Origin: an uncultured Chitinophagaceae bacterium
Lineage (GTDB): Bacteria; Bacteroidota; Bacteroidia; Chitinophagales; Chitinophagaceae
Length of the DNA stretch: 64,000 bases
Reading direction: 5' to 3'
NCBI GenBank assembly: GCA_937958995.1
Contig: CALGAP010000010.1
Coordinates: 310,001 to 374,000 of the forward strand
Part shown: piece by piece, positions 45,374 through 53,998 of the stretch
Layout: every line of letters begins with the position of its first letter
Position numbering within the stretch: position 1 is the stretch's first letter
Translations under genes and position numbers: made by a program
Notes under the pieces: model-generated
Told to the model about the DNA's origin: nothing
Databases searched by the model: none
Seen by the model: only the letters and a program-made list of their open reading frames with translations

Positions 45374-46927
45374 ATGCGAAATGTAATAAGATCAATATTT
45401 ATACTTCTTTGTAGCAGCGCTTTACTGACTGCCTGCGACAAAAATTTTGCTAAGATCAATACGAACCCATACGCTACAACTGATATAGATCCTGCATTAT
45501 TGTTTGCAGGAGCGCAACGCACTCATATCGGTACCTGGCAAGGTGAACACACTATTGTTCAGCACTTCCTGAGTCCGTACAATACGGGTGCCACCAAAGG
45601 GTTCAATTTTAACGAAGATGTTGATGCCAACAGCACACCCAAATGGGGTGAATACACCAGTTCCATTAAAAACATGTACCAGGCGCTTGTGCTCTTAGGG
45701 CCAGATACCGATCGCAAAAACCTGCGCAGCATGATTCGCATCTGGATGGCCCAGGTGTTTATGGGTTTGGTGGATAACTATGGTGATGTGCCTTATTCCG
45801 AAGCCGGCAGGGCAGTAACCGATGCCATATTTTTCCCCAAATACGATGACGATGCGGCCATCTATGAAGATCTGTACAAGGAACTGAAGGAGGCCGTTGC
45901 CGACCTGAATCCGTCTGGCGATTTTGTTTCAGCAGACCTTTTCTATGGAACCAACGCACAGCCTTCTACGAGAACAGCAAGCGCAGCTGACCAGGTAGCC
46001 AAATGGAAAAAACTGGGTAACTCGCTCCTGCTGCGGCTTGGCATGCGCTATTCGAAGGTGAACCCTACCAAAGCTGCGTCTATTGTCGCCGAAGCATTCA
46101 ACGGTGGGGTAATGACTTCGAATGCCGACAATGCACATGTTAAACTCGATGGCCAGTCTTTCATACATGGCGATAATGCCGCCCTGAGAAACTTCTCTCA
46201 TTTTAACTATGCCGCTGAGCTTTTCGTGGATCAACTGAAAAATACAGGCGATCCCCGTGCTAAATTCTTGGTGGCTGCCTTTACGGATCCTGGTAGTCTT
46301 ACCAACGAAGTGAATCCCGACACAACACTGGCCAATCAGTTTGGCGCACCTGCTGGTATTACCAGCGATGAGATTGCGGCCGGCGCGCCCTACCGCGGTA
46401 CCCGTGGTACTGGTTTGAACTATTCGCAGATAAATGTGCATACTATTGCAAGTACTGCTGTGCCGGTATTCTGGGTTACTTACAGTCAGACGGCATTACT
46501 GCTGGCTGAAGCAGCATGGAGGGGCTGGATTCCCGGCGGTGATGCAGCTGCCCAGGACTACTACGAAAAAGCGATAGCTGCAGATATGGAGATATATTCC
46601 CTGTATCCTAACACGTATCCGATTACCAATAGCGAAATTGCAGCATACCTGGCACATCCTAATGTGGCCTGGAATTCCGCTGATGCTTTGCGTTTGATCA
46701 ATACGCAATACTGGGTAGTGAATATCAAGAATGGTACTGAAGCGTTTGCCAACTACAGGAGAAGCGGTTATCCTGTGCTGCAGCCTAATCCCTATATTAC
46801 ACAACCGATCAGAAGGTTGTCGTATCCCGATGTTGAAGGTCTTAACAACAATGCCAACTATGTTGCTGCTTCGGCGGCTATTGGTGGTGACTTGCTCACA
46901 TCGAGAGTGTTCTGGGATATACCATAA
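45374..46927 (+). CDS. SusD-like surface lipoprotein (SusD2)
   Basis: A 517-residue lipoprotein starting at ATG 45374, five bases after the susC2 stop. An in-frame ATG at 45356 would overlap susC2 and spoil the signal. Lipobox LLTAC, Cys21. Body belongs to the second SusD-like type: TDIDPALLFAGAQRTHIGTWQGEHTIVQHFLSP, MIRIWMAQVFMGLVDNYGDVPYSEAG, KKLGNSLLLRLGMRYSKVNP, LLAEAAWRGW. Role: glycan capture with SusC2. Confidence 0.95.
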   Translation: MRNVIRSIFILLCSSALLTACDKNFAKINTNPYATTDIDPALLFAGAQRTHIGTWQGEHTIVQHFLSPYNTGATKGFNFNEDVDANSTPKWGEYTSSIKNMYQALVLLGPDTDRKNLRSMIRIWMAQVFMGLVDNYGDVPYSEAGRAVTDAIFFPKYDDDAAIYEDLYKELKEAVADLNPSGDFVSADLFYGTNAQPSTRTASAADQVAKWKKLGNSLLLRLGMRYSKVNPTKAASIVAEAFNGGVMTSNADNAHVKLDGQSFIHGDNAALRNFSHFNYAAELFVDQLKNTGDPRAKFLVAAFTDPGSLTNEVNPDTTLANQFGAPAGITSDEIAAGAPYRGTRGTGLNYSQINVHTIASTAVPVFWVTYSQTALLLAEAAWRGWIPGGDAAAQDYYEKAIAADMEIYSLYPNTYPITNSEIAAYLAHPNVAWNSADALRLINTQYWVVNIKNGTEAFANYRRSGYPVLQPNPYITQPIRRLSYPDVEGLNNNANYVAASAAIGGDLLTSRVFWDIP

Positions 46928-46958
46928 GCAAATAAGAATTGCTTAAAATAAAATGTAG

Positions 46959-47783
46959 ATGAAACTGTACAAACTGAAACAAGGAATTGCTATTGAGCAC
47001 GAGAACGCGTTTTACCAGGCCGATGAAGACTGGGATAAGTTTATAAACGACGACCGGCTCTATGAAAAATTGCAGGAACGCATCAAGTCGCTGAAGCCCT
47101 CACCCGAGCTTAGCGGCAATATCCTGGCGCCCATTGGCAGCAGCCAAGAGCTGTGGGCCTGCGGCGTCACTTACCTGAGAAGCAAGATCGGCCGCCAGGA
47201 AGAAAGCAAGGATGCCGGTGGCGGCGCTTTCTACGCGAAAGTGTATGAAGCCGATCGTCCGGAAGTTTTCTTTAAAGCCAATCCATACCGTGTGGTTGGC
47301 CCGGGCGAAAAAGTTCGCATCCGCAAAGACTCAACCTGGGATGTTCCCGAACCGGAACTAACACTGGTAGTGACTTCCTCGGGCAAGATCGTAGGTTATA
47401 CCATCGGCAACGATATGAGCAGCCGCAGTATTGAAGGGGAGAACCCACTTTACCTTCCCCAGGCAAAGACCTATGATGCCTGTGCTGCGGTAGGACCCTG
47501 CGTGCTGGTGACAAAGGAACCATTAGATGGTAAAACTGAAATCCGCCTGCAAATCAATCGAAACAACAAAGCAGCTTTTGAAGGCAGCGTGGCGCTCAGC
47601 CAGATGAAGCGCAAACCCGAAGAGCTGGTATCATTTGTTTTTCGCGAGTGTTCATTCCCATATGGCTGTTTGATCATGACCGGAACAGGTATTGTTCCCG
47701 GTCATGATTTTACACTCAAAAGCGGCGACGAGATCAGGATATCTATCGATGGCATAGGTACCCTGGTGAATAATGTTGCCTGA
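46959..47783 (+). CDS. FAH-family 2-keto-3-deoxy-sugar-acid dehydratase (XylX/KdaD-like)
   Basis: A 274-residue cytoplasmic enzyme of the fumarylacetoacetate hydrolase superfamily. The stretch WACGVTYLRSK, YEADRPEVFFKANPYRVVGPGE, STWDVPEPELTLVV, GYTIGNDMSSRSIEGENPLYLPQAK matches the group acting as 2-keto-3-deoxy-pentonate dehydratases. Metal ligands are likely Glu131, Glu133 and Asp152. Expected reaction: 2-keto-3-deoxy-pentonate to 2,5-dioxovalerate plus water. No export signal, unlike the upstream enzymes. Its logical partner, the KGSADH at 33374, is in the divergent operon. Alternatives in the superfamily (hydrolases of diketo acids in L-fucose or L-rhamnose routes) cannot be ruled out. 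Last gene of its operon, with a terminator following. Confidence 0.9.
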   Translation: MKLYKLKQGIAIEHENAFYQADEDWDKFINDDRLYEKLQERIKSLKPSPELSGNILAPIGSSQELWACGVTYLRSKIGRQEESKDAGGGAFYAKVYEADRPEVFFKANPYRVVGPGEKVRIRKDSTWDVPEPELTLVVTSSGKIVGYTIGNDMSSRSIEGENPLYLPQAKTYDACAAVGPCVLVTKEPLDGKTEIRLQINRNNKAAFEGSVALSQMKRKPEELVSFVFRECSFPYGCLIMTGTGIVPGHDFTLKSGDEIRISIDGIGTLVNNVA

Positions 47784-47864
47784 CCGTGCTCCATACCAAT
47801 TTGGGTGTACGCAGTTATCATAGATGCATAAGCAGAATCAGGAATTGGAACCTGGTTTTAAGTT

Positions 47865-47896
47865 GAAGCCGGACTGAGAGGTCCGGCTTCTTTATT
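47865..47896 (+). terminator. Intrinsic terminator of the SMP-30/SusC2/SusD2/FAH operon
   Basis: GAAGCCGGAC (47865-47874), loop TGAGAG, GTCCGGCTTC (47881-47890), then TTTATT. Eighty bases after the FAH-family gene and before the convergent lipoprotein gene. Confidence 0.87.
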
Positions 47897-47934
47897 GGGA
47901 GTTCAGTAAGCGCAGTCTTTCTGTAAAAAAAAAT

Positions 47935-48912
47935 CTAGCGCCTGAGAATCATGGTATCATTCACAATACCGTTTGCATTCACATGAATTTCTTTTGATAG
48001 CCTATATAAAATTGCCTGTTCAGTTGATTTAGTCGCGTTGAGGTAGTATTGTCCTTCCGGGATGTTGAACTTAGAGATTATGCCCAGGTTGTCTGAAGCG
48101 AGATCGGCAATGGCTAATGAGACATTGTTACTTGCTGCAGCAACCGGATTATCAAATAGGTGAACGCTTGCATTAGAAACTGCATTGTTTGCCGAGTCCT
48201 TTAAAGCAATGATAAAGCCATTGTTGAAATTGGCTTGTTTCCTGGCCAAGAGTATTTCTGTCGTTGTAAATCCATTCTGGCCAATCGTTACCGGTTTTGC
48301 AATTGCCTCCAGCGTCGAAAAGTCTAACTGTTTCTCAGCATTTACATAATACTCTCCCGGTGGCAAATTTGCCTGAAAGTAGCGACCAAACTTATCAGTT
48401 GTGAACGAAAACACAGCTTGTTGATGAGCATTCAGTTCTGCAAGCAACTTATTATTATAGATATGAAGGGTGACATTTGGTAATAATCCAAAATTATCGT
48501 CTTTTGTCGTGAATAATACGCCATTATGCTTTCGATCATCCAGTGTAGCTAGCAGAGCTGCACTTTCAGAGCCTTTCTTAACGATTGCTTTACCGTAATA
48601 GTGGAAACCATTAAGTGTGTCTTCAAAACGCACGGCCAGGCTTTCCGGCGCATCCGAAAAAAGTGTAAATGAAAAGTAGCCTTCTTTGTCTGTAGAATCC
48701 GAATACAAATAGTTCAATACGTCAATTGTATCTGCGACAAGCAATACCTTACGATCGGGTATGGGCGAATAGCGTATATTCTGAGTTAATGTATCCAACA
48801 AAAAGAGGCGGCCGCGTATGTAAAGATCAGAGTCGAAATTACTGCTTTTTTTTTCGCAACCAGGTAAAAAAAATGTCAACAGGACCATTGTTACTACAGA
48901 CAATGCTTTCAT
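47935..48912 (-). CDS. Lipoprotein with repeated prealbumin-like/carboxypeptidase-regulatory domains, unknown
   Basis: I do not recognise a named family. The 325-residue protein has lipobox LPGC, Cys19. It then has roughly three beta-sandwich units of the carboxypeptidase-regulatory kind: FHYYGKAIV after a KEGYFSFTLFSDAPESLAVRF-type strand pair; NVTLHIYNNKLLAEL with GRYFQANLPPGEYYVNAE; NASVHLFDNPVAAA with FNIPEGQYYLNAT. Such units often sit on surface-exposed or peptidoglycan-side proteins. It begins one base after the gene at 48914 ends, so they are translated from one message and probably work together. By eye this two-gene block is more AT-rich than the PULs around it. Confidence 0.8.
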   Translation of the reverse strand: MKALSVVTMVLLTFFLPGCEKKSSNFDSDLYIRGRLFLLDTLTQNIRYSPIPDRKVLLVADTIDVLNYLYSDSTDKEGYFSFTLFSDAPESLAVRFEDTLNGFHYYGKAIVKKGSESAALLATLDDRKHNGVLFTTKDDNFGLLPNVTLHIYNNKLLAELNAHQQAVFSFTTDKFGRYFQANLPPGEYYVNAEKQLDFSTLEAIAKPVTIGQNGFTTTEILLARKQANFNNGFIIALKDSANNAVSNASVHLFDNPVAAASNNVSLAIADLASDNLGIISKFNIPEGQYYLNATKSTEQAILYRLSKEIHVNANGIVNDTMILRR

Positions 48913-48913
48913 A

Positions 48914-51277
48914 CTATTGTTTTTTGAAAACGTTCAACAAATTGAGAAAGCTGGTGGGGTCGAAGCTAAGAGCGGCGAATGGACCTGCTAACTTATAGTT
49001 GAGTTTCTCTTCGATAATTTCATCATTCTGAATTTTGTAATAATTGTGCCTCGCCAGGTGGAGCCCGACAGTCAATTTCAATCCTGGCCAAAGATCTTTT
49101 CCCAAACCCAGGTAAACATTTTCAAGCGGGCGAGGTATGCCAACGCCAACAAAGGCAAAAAGTCTTTCTTTATTCTTTCCCCAGAAACTGTTGTCTTGAT
49201 TAAAAAGTCCTTTTTTCCCTAAATAAGTGTGCAGACTAACAACCAACTGATATTGCCGGACATTATTGGTTATTGCTATGCTACCATTATTTTCTGAAGC
49301 AACGGATTGGCTATATGGTGTAAAAGTATAGGCAATGCCTCCGCCAAGCGAAAATCTATGGCCCTTACCAACATTGTAGCTGAATTTCAAGATATCAATC
49401 GTATCCGACTTGTTTGTGGTGTATACTATTACATTTTTTTCGACCGCCTTCGATGCCGGGTCCGTTTTCAATATTTGAGTTCTGAATACGGGAGATGGTG
49501 TCTTTCTGGGCTTCAGCGGATCCTGGATCGGGAAAGTGCTGTAATTAAATATGTCTTTCAGACCGGCAATTAAAATAGAATCTTTTATAAGACTATCGAT
49601 TTGCGACCGCTGGAGCGTGGCAATATATTCATCCAAAGTACGCGCGAACTTGTGCAGGCTACTGGTATCGGACTCCAGGACGCTTAAGTCTTTGTCAACC
49701 AATTTTTCAAATGTTGACCAATACAATGACCTATCCAACAAATCACTACGATTAAGGGCTGCGCCAACCGCCGACTTAAGTGAGTTAAATTTAGTGTCTT
49801 CGCCATATCTGATTGTAACAAATCCTACATGAAGAAGCTTGTCGTTCGGTCGAATTTTAGTGGAATCGACCGCCCCATTAATTGTCGCGTCTTGCAAAAT
49901 TTGGTTATTGGGTACAGGAATTTGCGGCAGGAAGAAATCTAGTATCCCGGAGAAAGGAGTATAGGCTTCTACCACCTGTGCTATTTCACCAAGCTGGCTT
50001 ACTACGGTATCAAGGCCGTCTTGAAATGCCGAACGGTCTGTTATTGCCTTCTCTGTTTGCACCAATCCCGGTTTGCTCGCGTCGGCAACATTATGTATTA
50101 CAATAGTTTTTGCTTCATTGACATGGATCGGTTTTGACAGGAACTTCAGGTCGGTGCCCAGGTCGATTTCTTTTACTGCTGAGACGCTTGCAAAATCGTC
50201 CTTTACCGGTATTTCTACTTTATTCAGGACTTGTTCACTAGTCAGTAGTTTGCTGAGTTCTTCTTCATTCACGCGTCTTAGGGAATCATTACGGTTTTGC
50301 AGACTAAACAGCATTTCGCCGGTGTTTTTTAGCCGAAGTTTATTGATGAACTCCTCTATGTGCCCCACTGAGTCGTAACGTATCTGCCGGTTCAACAGAG
50401 AGTCAATATATAAATTGAACAAGTTGACTTTGTCGACATCAAACATAGGGTTGCGGCGAATAAATTCTTCCGAGGTAAAATTGAACGGATTTAGCCTGAT
50501 CTCACCGCCTCGGAACCAAAACCATTGCTTGAACCATGGTTTGCTGAACTCTTTTTTCAAGTGACTCAGCGTTGAATTACCCTGGTAAAGAGCAGTTCGA
50601 AACTTTTTTGTGGTCTGGTACATCGTTATATCAAATTGTAGATTCTCGCGCAAAGTTCTCAGCAGGCTTTTAATGGTATCCAAATTCGTTTGTAAGTAAG
50701 AAATATAATTGTCGAATTCATTGGTGAGTAATTTGATACTGTCAGTGAGTCCCAGCAAAGTAGCGTTATAATAGTCAATGAGAGTTAAATTAAACGGGTC
50801 GATTTTTACCAGTTCCAGCTTTTTGGTTTGCTTGTTGACGACAGCTCGGAATACAGTAAGGGTATCTATTAGTAGATGCCTGGAAGCCGCTTTCATAAAT
50901 GGTTCGGCCATTTTGGAGTATGAAGCTGGCATCTGGCGAGAACTTAAAAGCAACCGCAATTCCTGCAGGTAATTAACGATATCAACTGAATCATTCGGCC
51001 CATCCCAGAGCCATAAGAAGAATTGGTGTAAAGTCTTTTTGTATAGGTTGCTTTGGATAATCTTTAGTGCCTCATCTATTTTCTTTACAAAAATTTCAGA
51101 AGCAGTATTCTTGATCGTAGAGTCAATTTTTGACAAGCTTTTTTCATCGAAGGTGATTAACGAATCTTTTGAGATCTTAATTAACCTGCCTGTTCCATCA
51201 AAAGCCAGTCTTTGGGAATGCGCGTGAAAAAGAGTTGCTGCCAGTATTAAGATGATGAAAAGTATTTTTCTTCGCAT
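48914..51277 (-). CDS. Large envelope protein with C-terminal beta-barrel-like domain, unknown
   Basis: Not recognised. The 787-residue protein has a signal peptide ending HAHSQ. Residues about 30-440 are mainly helical and charged (many leucines, coiled-coil-like, for example around IDEALKIIQSNLYKKTL and LRTLRENLQFDITMYQTTKKF). A middle segment follows with a proline-rich turn (FFLPQIPVPNNQIL). The last ~150 residues alternate short strands (FSLGGGIAYTFTPYS, QYQLVVSLHTYLG, RLFAFVGVGIPRPLENVYLGLG, LKLTVGLHLARHNYYK), like an outer-membrane barrel. Coupled with the downstream lipoprotein. A two-part envelope complex of unknown purpose is the most that can be said. Confidence 0.78.
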   Translation of the reverse strand: MRRKILFIILILAATLFHAHSQRLAFDGTGRLIKISKDSLITFDEKSLSKIDSTIKNTASEIFVKKIDEALKIIQSNLYKKTLHQFFLWLWDGPNDSVDIVNYLQELRLLLSSRQMPASYSKMAEPFMKAASRHLLIDTLTVFRAVVNKQTKKLELVKIDPFNLTLIDYYNATLLGLTDSIKLLTNEFDNYISYLQTNLDTIKSLLRTLRENLQFDITMYQTTKKFRTALYQGNSTLSHLKKEFSKPWFKQWFWFRGGEIRLNPFNFTSEEFIRRNPMFDVDKVNLFNLYIDSLLNRQIRYDSVGHIEEFINKLRLKNTGEMLFSLQNRNDSLRRVNEEELSKLLTSEQVLNKVEIPVKDDFASVSAVKEIDLGTDLKFLSKPIHVNEAKTIVIHNVADASKPGLVQTEKAITDRSAFQDGLDTVVSQLGEIAQVVEAYTPFSGILDFFLPQIPVPNNQILQDATINGAVDSTKIRPNDKLLHVGFVTIRYGEDTKFNSLKSAVGAALNRSDLLDRSLYWSTFEKLVDKDLSVLESDTSSLHKFARTLDEYIATLQRSQIDSLIKDSILIAGLKDIFNYSTFPIQDPLKPRKTPSPVFRTQILKTDPASKAVEKNVIVYTTNKSDTIDILKFSYNVGKGHRFSLGGGIAYTFTPYSQSVASENNGSIAITNNVRQYQLVVSLHTYLGKKGLFNQDNSFWGKNKERLFAFVGVGIPRPLENVYLGLGKDLWPGLKLTVGLHLARHNYYKIQNDEIIEEKLNYKLAGPFAALSFDPTSFLNLLNVFKKQ

Positions 51278-51736
51278 AACAGTTACAGTGGAAGCAATTA
51301 AGGGAAGGGGAACTAAAAAGGGTTTTAAAACTGTTTTTATTTTGAGAAATTTTTGTTATTGCGAAAATGTTAGTTGAAAATCAATATTTTATACTATTTG
51401 CCAATTCCAATTTTCTTTACAGCATTTTCCCTGTTAATCTCTGTCTCTGCCCTTGCAACCGCCCGGATTCCCGATCCCGCCTATGTCGCTACACTTGAAA
51501 TAAGAGACGGGCTACTCTTTGTGAAAGACATCGCAATCATGAAATACAATAGTTCCACCAAAAGTTACCCGGAGTGTTTTCAGCGAAGTGTTTACCGATG
51601 ATCAACCAGTGAAAGTGGATTGGCTGACCGGGCTGCTGGTGGTGCCCTATTGACGGCTAACCCTAACCTTCACAAAACTATAACCGCCCATCTCAACAAT
51701 AAAGCCTACATTTATCTGTTCACCAAAAAAATACGC
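51278..51736. other. Low-density gap with a gene remnant
   Basis: The 459 bases between the envelope gene (51277) and the response regulator (51737) hold no intact gene. They carry a possible decayed secreted-protein gene (separate entry). TACATTTA (51701-51708), just upstream of the response regulator, is a one-mismatch -7-like sequence. Confidence 0.5.
51374..51653 (+). pseudogene. Possible remnant of a small secreted-protein gene, frameshifted
   Basis: From TTG 51374 a frame encodes a good signal peptide (INILYYLPIPIFFTAFSLLI, then SVSALATA) and a short mature part (ARIPDPAYVATLEIRDGLLF, then VKDIA). It goes out of frame near 51545-51560, reading SYPECFQRSVYR and stop. In the neighbouring frame the sequence continues sensibly as KVTRSVFSEVFTDDQPVKVD and WLTGLLVVPY before TGA at 51651-51653. 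There is no ATG start. This pattern suggests a decayed gene with one indel. Confidence is low because I cannot show a relative. Confidence 0.35.
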
Positions 51737-52135
51737 ATGTTAACAAACAAGATCCTGCTCATCGACGATGATCCGGAAGAATATGACATACTCAGCCAGA
51801 CCATCGCGCATGTAGCAAACGATATTGTTTGTGTACAAGCTTACAATTGTAAAGAAGGATTTCAGAAACTCGACGCTTCAAAAGGATTGCCCCGCTTTAT
51901 ATTCCTCGATCTCAATATGCCCGCCTCGCACGGAAGGTATTGCCTGGAGAAAATAAAGAACCACCCCGGGTATACATCGATCCCGGTGGTGGTGTACACC
52001 ACCTCCGATCGTGAAATAGACAAAGAGGTAACAAAAAAACTCGGCGCGGAAATGTTTATTACCAAACCCAGTTCCGCCCGCGAACTGAAGGAAATACTAA
52101 CATTCGTTTTGTCGGGCCAATGGAAGTATAATTAA
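51737..52135 (+). CDS. Single-domain response regulator (CheY-like)
   Basis: A 132-residue receiver domain with no output domain, starting at ATG 51737 (MLTNKILLIDDDPEEY). Acid pocket Asp-Asp-Asp in LIDDDPEE, phospho-acceptor Asp in FIFLDLNMPASHG, Thr in VVYTTSD, Lys in FITKPSS. The family is like the Rcp1-type stand-alone receivers of Bacteroidota, which relay phosphate from hybrid or phytochrome-type kinases. No kinase lies next to it, so the partner is elsewhere. Confidence 0.93.
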   Translation: MLTNKILLIDDDPEEYDILSQTIAHVANDIVCVQAYNCKEGFQKLDASKGLPRFIFLDLNMPASHGRYCLEKIKNHPGYTSIPVVVYTTSDREIDKEVTKKLGAEMFITKPSSARELKEILTFVLSGQWKYN

Positions 52136-52176
52136 TTTTTGAGCTGAGCTGATGCCTGCATTGCAGGGATATTTTT

Positions 52177-52184
52177 TATATTCG
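52177..52184 (+). promoter_or_regulatory. -7-like promoter element of the tandem SGNH gene
   Basis: TATATTCG, one mismatch to TAnnTTTG, 24 bases before the ATG at 52209. The same octamer occurs before the gene at 60688. Confidence 0.35.
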
Positions 52185-52208
52185 TCGAATGCAACCAAAC
52201 CCACGACG

Positions 52209-53951
52209 ATGAAAAAAATATCCATCTCATTACTTCTCTTTTTTCCCATTTTACTTATTGCCCAGGATAATCTCACATGGTATGAGCCAACATTCGTGAA
52301 TGGCGTTTGTGAACTTGACAGCCAACACATTTTTCATCGCCTCCCCGCGCGCATGGAAAAAGAAGTGCGTAAGCCGGTTTGGGATCTTTCGACGCAGTCG
52401 GCCGGCGTATTTATTTATTTCAAAACCACTGCACGCAGTATCACCGTTCGCTATACACTTGCCAGTAAAGTAACTGCGCATCCGCACCAGCCAGCCACCG
52501 GGGTAAGCGGTGTTGATCTTTACGCGGTTGACAGAAATGGCGACTGGAACTGGACGCCCGGAAGATTTATGTTCAGAGATACCGTTACCTATACCTTCAG
52601 CAATCTGAATATGCCCGCCAGGCGTTTTACCGACTACTATTTATATCTGCCTCCATACAACGAAGTAAAATGGCTTTCGATTGGCGTGCCCGCAGAAGAG
52701 AGATTTTCGTTTGCCAAAGATCAAAATGGAAAGCCCATTGTAGCCTATGGCACATCCATTATGCAGGGCGCTGTGGCTTCGAGACCCGGACTCGCCTGGA
52801 CAAATATTTTGCATCGCAAACTTGACCGCACCGTTATTAATCTCGGTTTTTCGGGCAATGGCAAATTGGAGAAACCGATATTCGATCTGATGGCGAAAGT
52901 GGACGCAGCACTGTACATTATCGACTGCATGCCCAATCTCACCGGTCGCGATGTTACTGCCAACGATATAAAGGAGCGATTGTATTATGGTATCAATAAA
53001 CTTCGCGCAGCGCATCCCGATGTACCCATTCTGCTGGCAGAACATGCAGTGGCCCACGGACCATTTTTTATGGACACTGCAAGATTGAACACCTATCAAA
53101 GACCCAACCTGGCATTGCAGAAAATTATGGAGGATCTGAAGGCCGATGGCTATAAAAATATTTACTATCTCTCCGCTAAAGATTTTGATTTCAATATTGG
53201 CAGCACAACTGATGGATTGCATCCCAACGATGTGGGTATGATGCAATATGCCAATGCCTACGAAAAAATAATACGCGAAATGCTGAACGAGCCGGTAGGC
53301 GAAATTTCAACTCAAAAACCCGTTCAGCAATATCGTGAAGGTTACGACTGGCTAAAGCGTCATAACGATATCATTGAAAATACCAGGAAGACCAACCCCG
53401 ACGTCATCATACTGGCCAATTCAATTGTGCACTATTGGGGCGGCCTGCCTGCCCGGGGTAATGTGCCAGCGATGGGAGAGGAAAGCTGGCAACAGAACCT
53501 CGCACCGCTGAAAGTACAGAATGCCGGATTTGGCTGGGACAGGATCGAAAACACGCTGTGGCATGTGTACCACGGCATTTTGGATGAATTTAAAGGCAGG
53601 AAAATACTGGTGAAGATCGGCATCAATAATGTTGGCATGAATACCGACGAGGAGATTGTAAACGGATTGCAGTTCCTGCTCACGCAAATCCGGAAGCGAA
53701 AACCCCAGGCGGAAATCATAATGGCCGGGCTGCTGCCTGCCAGGAATCGTGAAGAACGGGTGGAAGCGTTGAATGCCAAGATCAAAGAAATGGCGATGAA
53801 AAATAATTTCCGCTTTGTTGATTATAGTAAGGCCTTTTTGAAAGATGGAAAAATAGACGCAAGCCTTTTCCTGCAGGATGGCCTGCATCCCAATAAAGCG
53901 GGTTATGATGTGATGGGCAGGGAGGTGAAAAAGGTGCTGGAAGCGAAATAG
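52209..53951 (+). CDS. Tandem SGNH/GDSL hydrolase
   Basis: A 580-residue secreted protein starting at ATG 52209, signal peptide ending LLIAQ. A beta-sandwich SGNH N-terminal domain (about 25-165) precedes the first SGNH domain: Ser183 in YGTSIMQG, Gly/Asn in GFSGNG, Asp335 and His338 in DGLHPND. A second SGNH domain (about 375-580) has Ser405 in LANSIVHYW, Asn473/474 in GINNVG, and Asp557 and His560 in QDGLHPNKAG. Both active sites look complete, although the second lacks the canonical GDS. Likely deacetylates carbohydrates. It is followed 47 bases downstream by the MpaB-like gene, with no obvious operon partner. Confidence 0.9.
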   Translation: MKKISISLLLFFPILLIAQDNLTWYEPTFVNGVCELDSQHIFHRLPARMEKEVRKPVWDLSTQSAGVFIYFKTTARSITVRYTLASKVTAHPHQPATGVSGVDLYAVDRNGDWNWTPGRFMFRDTVTYTFSNLNMPARRFTDYYLYLPPYNEVKWLSIGVPAEERFSFAKDQNGKPIVAYGTSIMQGAVASRPGLAWTNILHRKLDRTVINLGFSGNGKLEKPIFDLMAKVDAALYIIDCMPNLTGRDVTANDIKERLYYGINKLRAAHPDVPILLAEHAVAHGPFFMDTARLNTYQRPNLALQKIMEDLKADGYKNIYYLSAKDFDFNIGSTTDGLHPNDVGMMQYANAYEKIIREMLNEPVGEISTQKPVQQYREGYDWLKRHNDIIENTRKTNPDVIILANSIVHYWGGLPARGNVPAMGEESWQQNLAPLKVQNAGFGWDRIENTLWHVYHGILDEFKGRKILVKIGINNVGMNTDEEIVNGLQFLLTQIRKRKPQAEIIMAGLLPARNREERVEALNAKIKEMAMKNNFRFVDYSKAFLKDGKIDASLFLQDGLHPNKAGYDVMGREVKKVLEAK

Positions 53952-53998
53952 CCTACCTTCGCTGCATTAGGCGAACCTTTTTAATAGCCACGATAAAC

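Noticed and set aside
53952..53985. GCCTA/TAGGC stem followed by TTTTT after the SGNH gene
   Set aside because: Only a five-base stem with a long loop and competing pairings; too weak to list.
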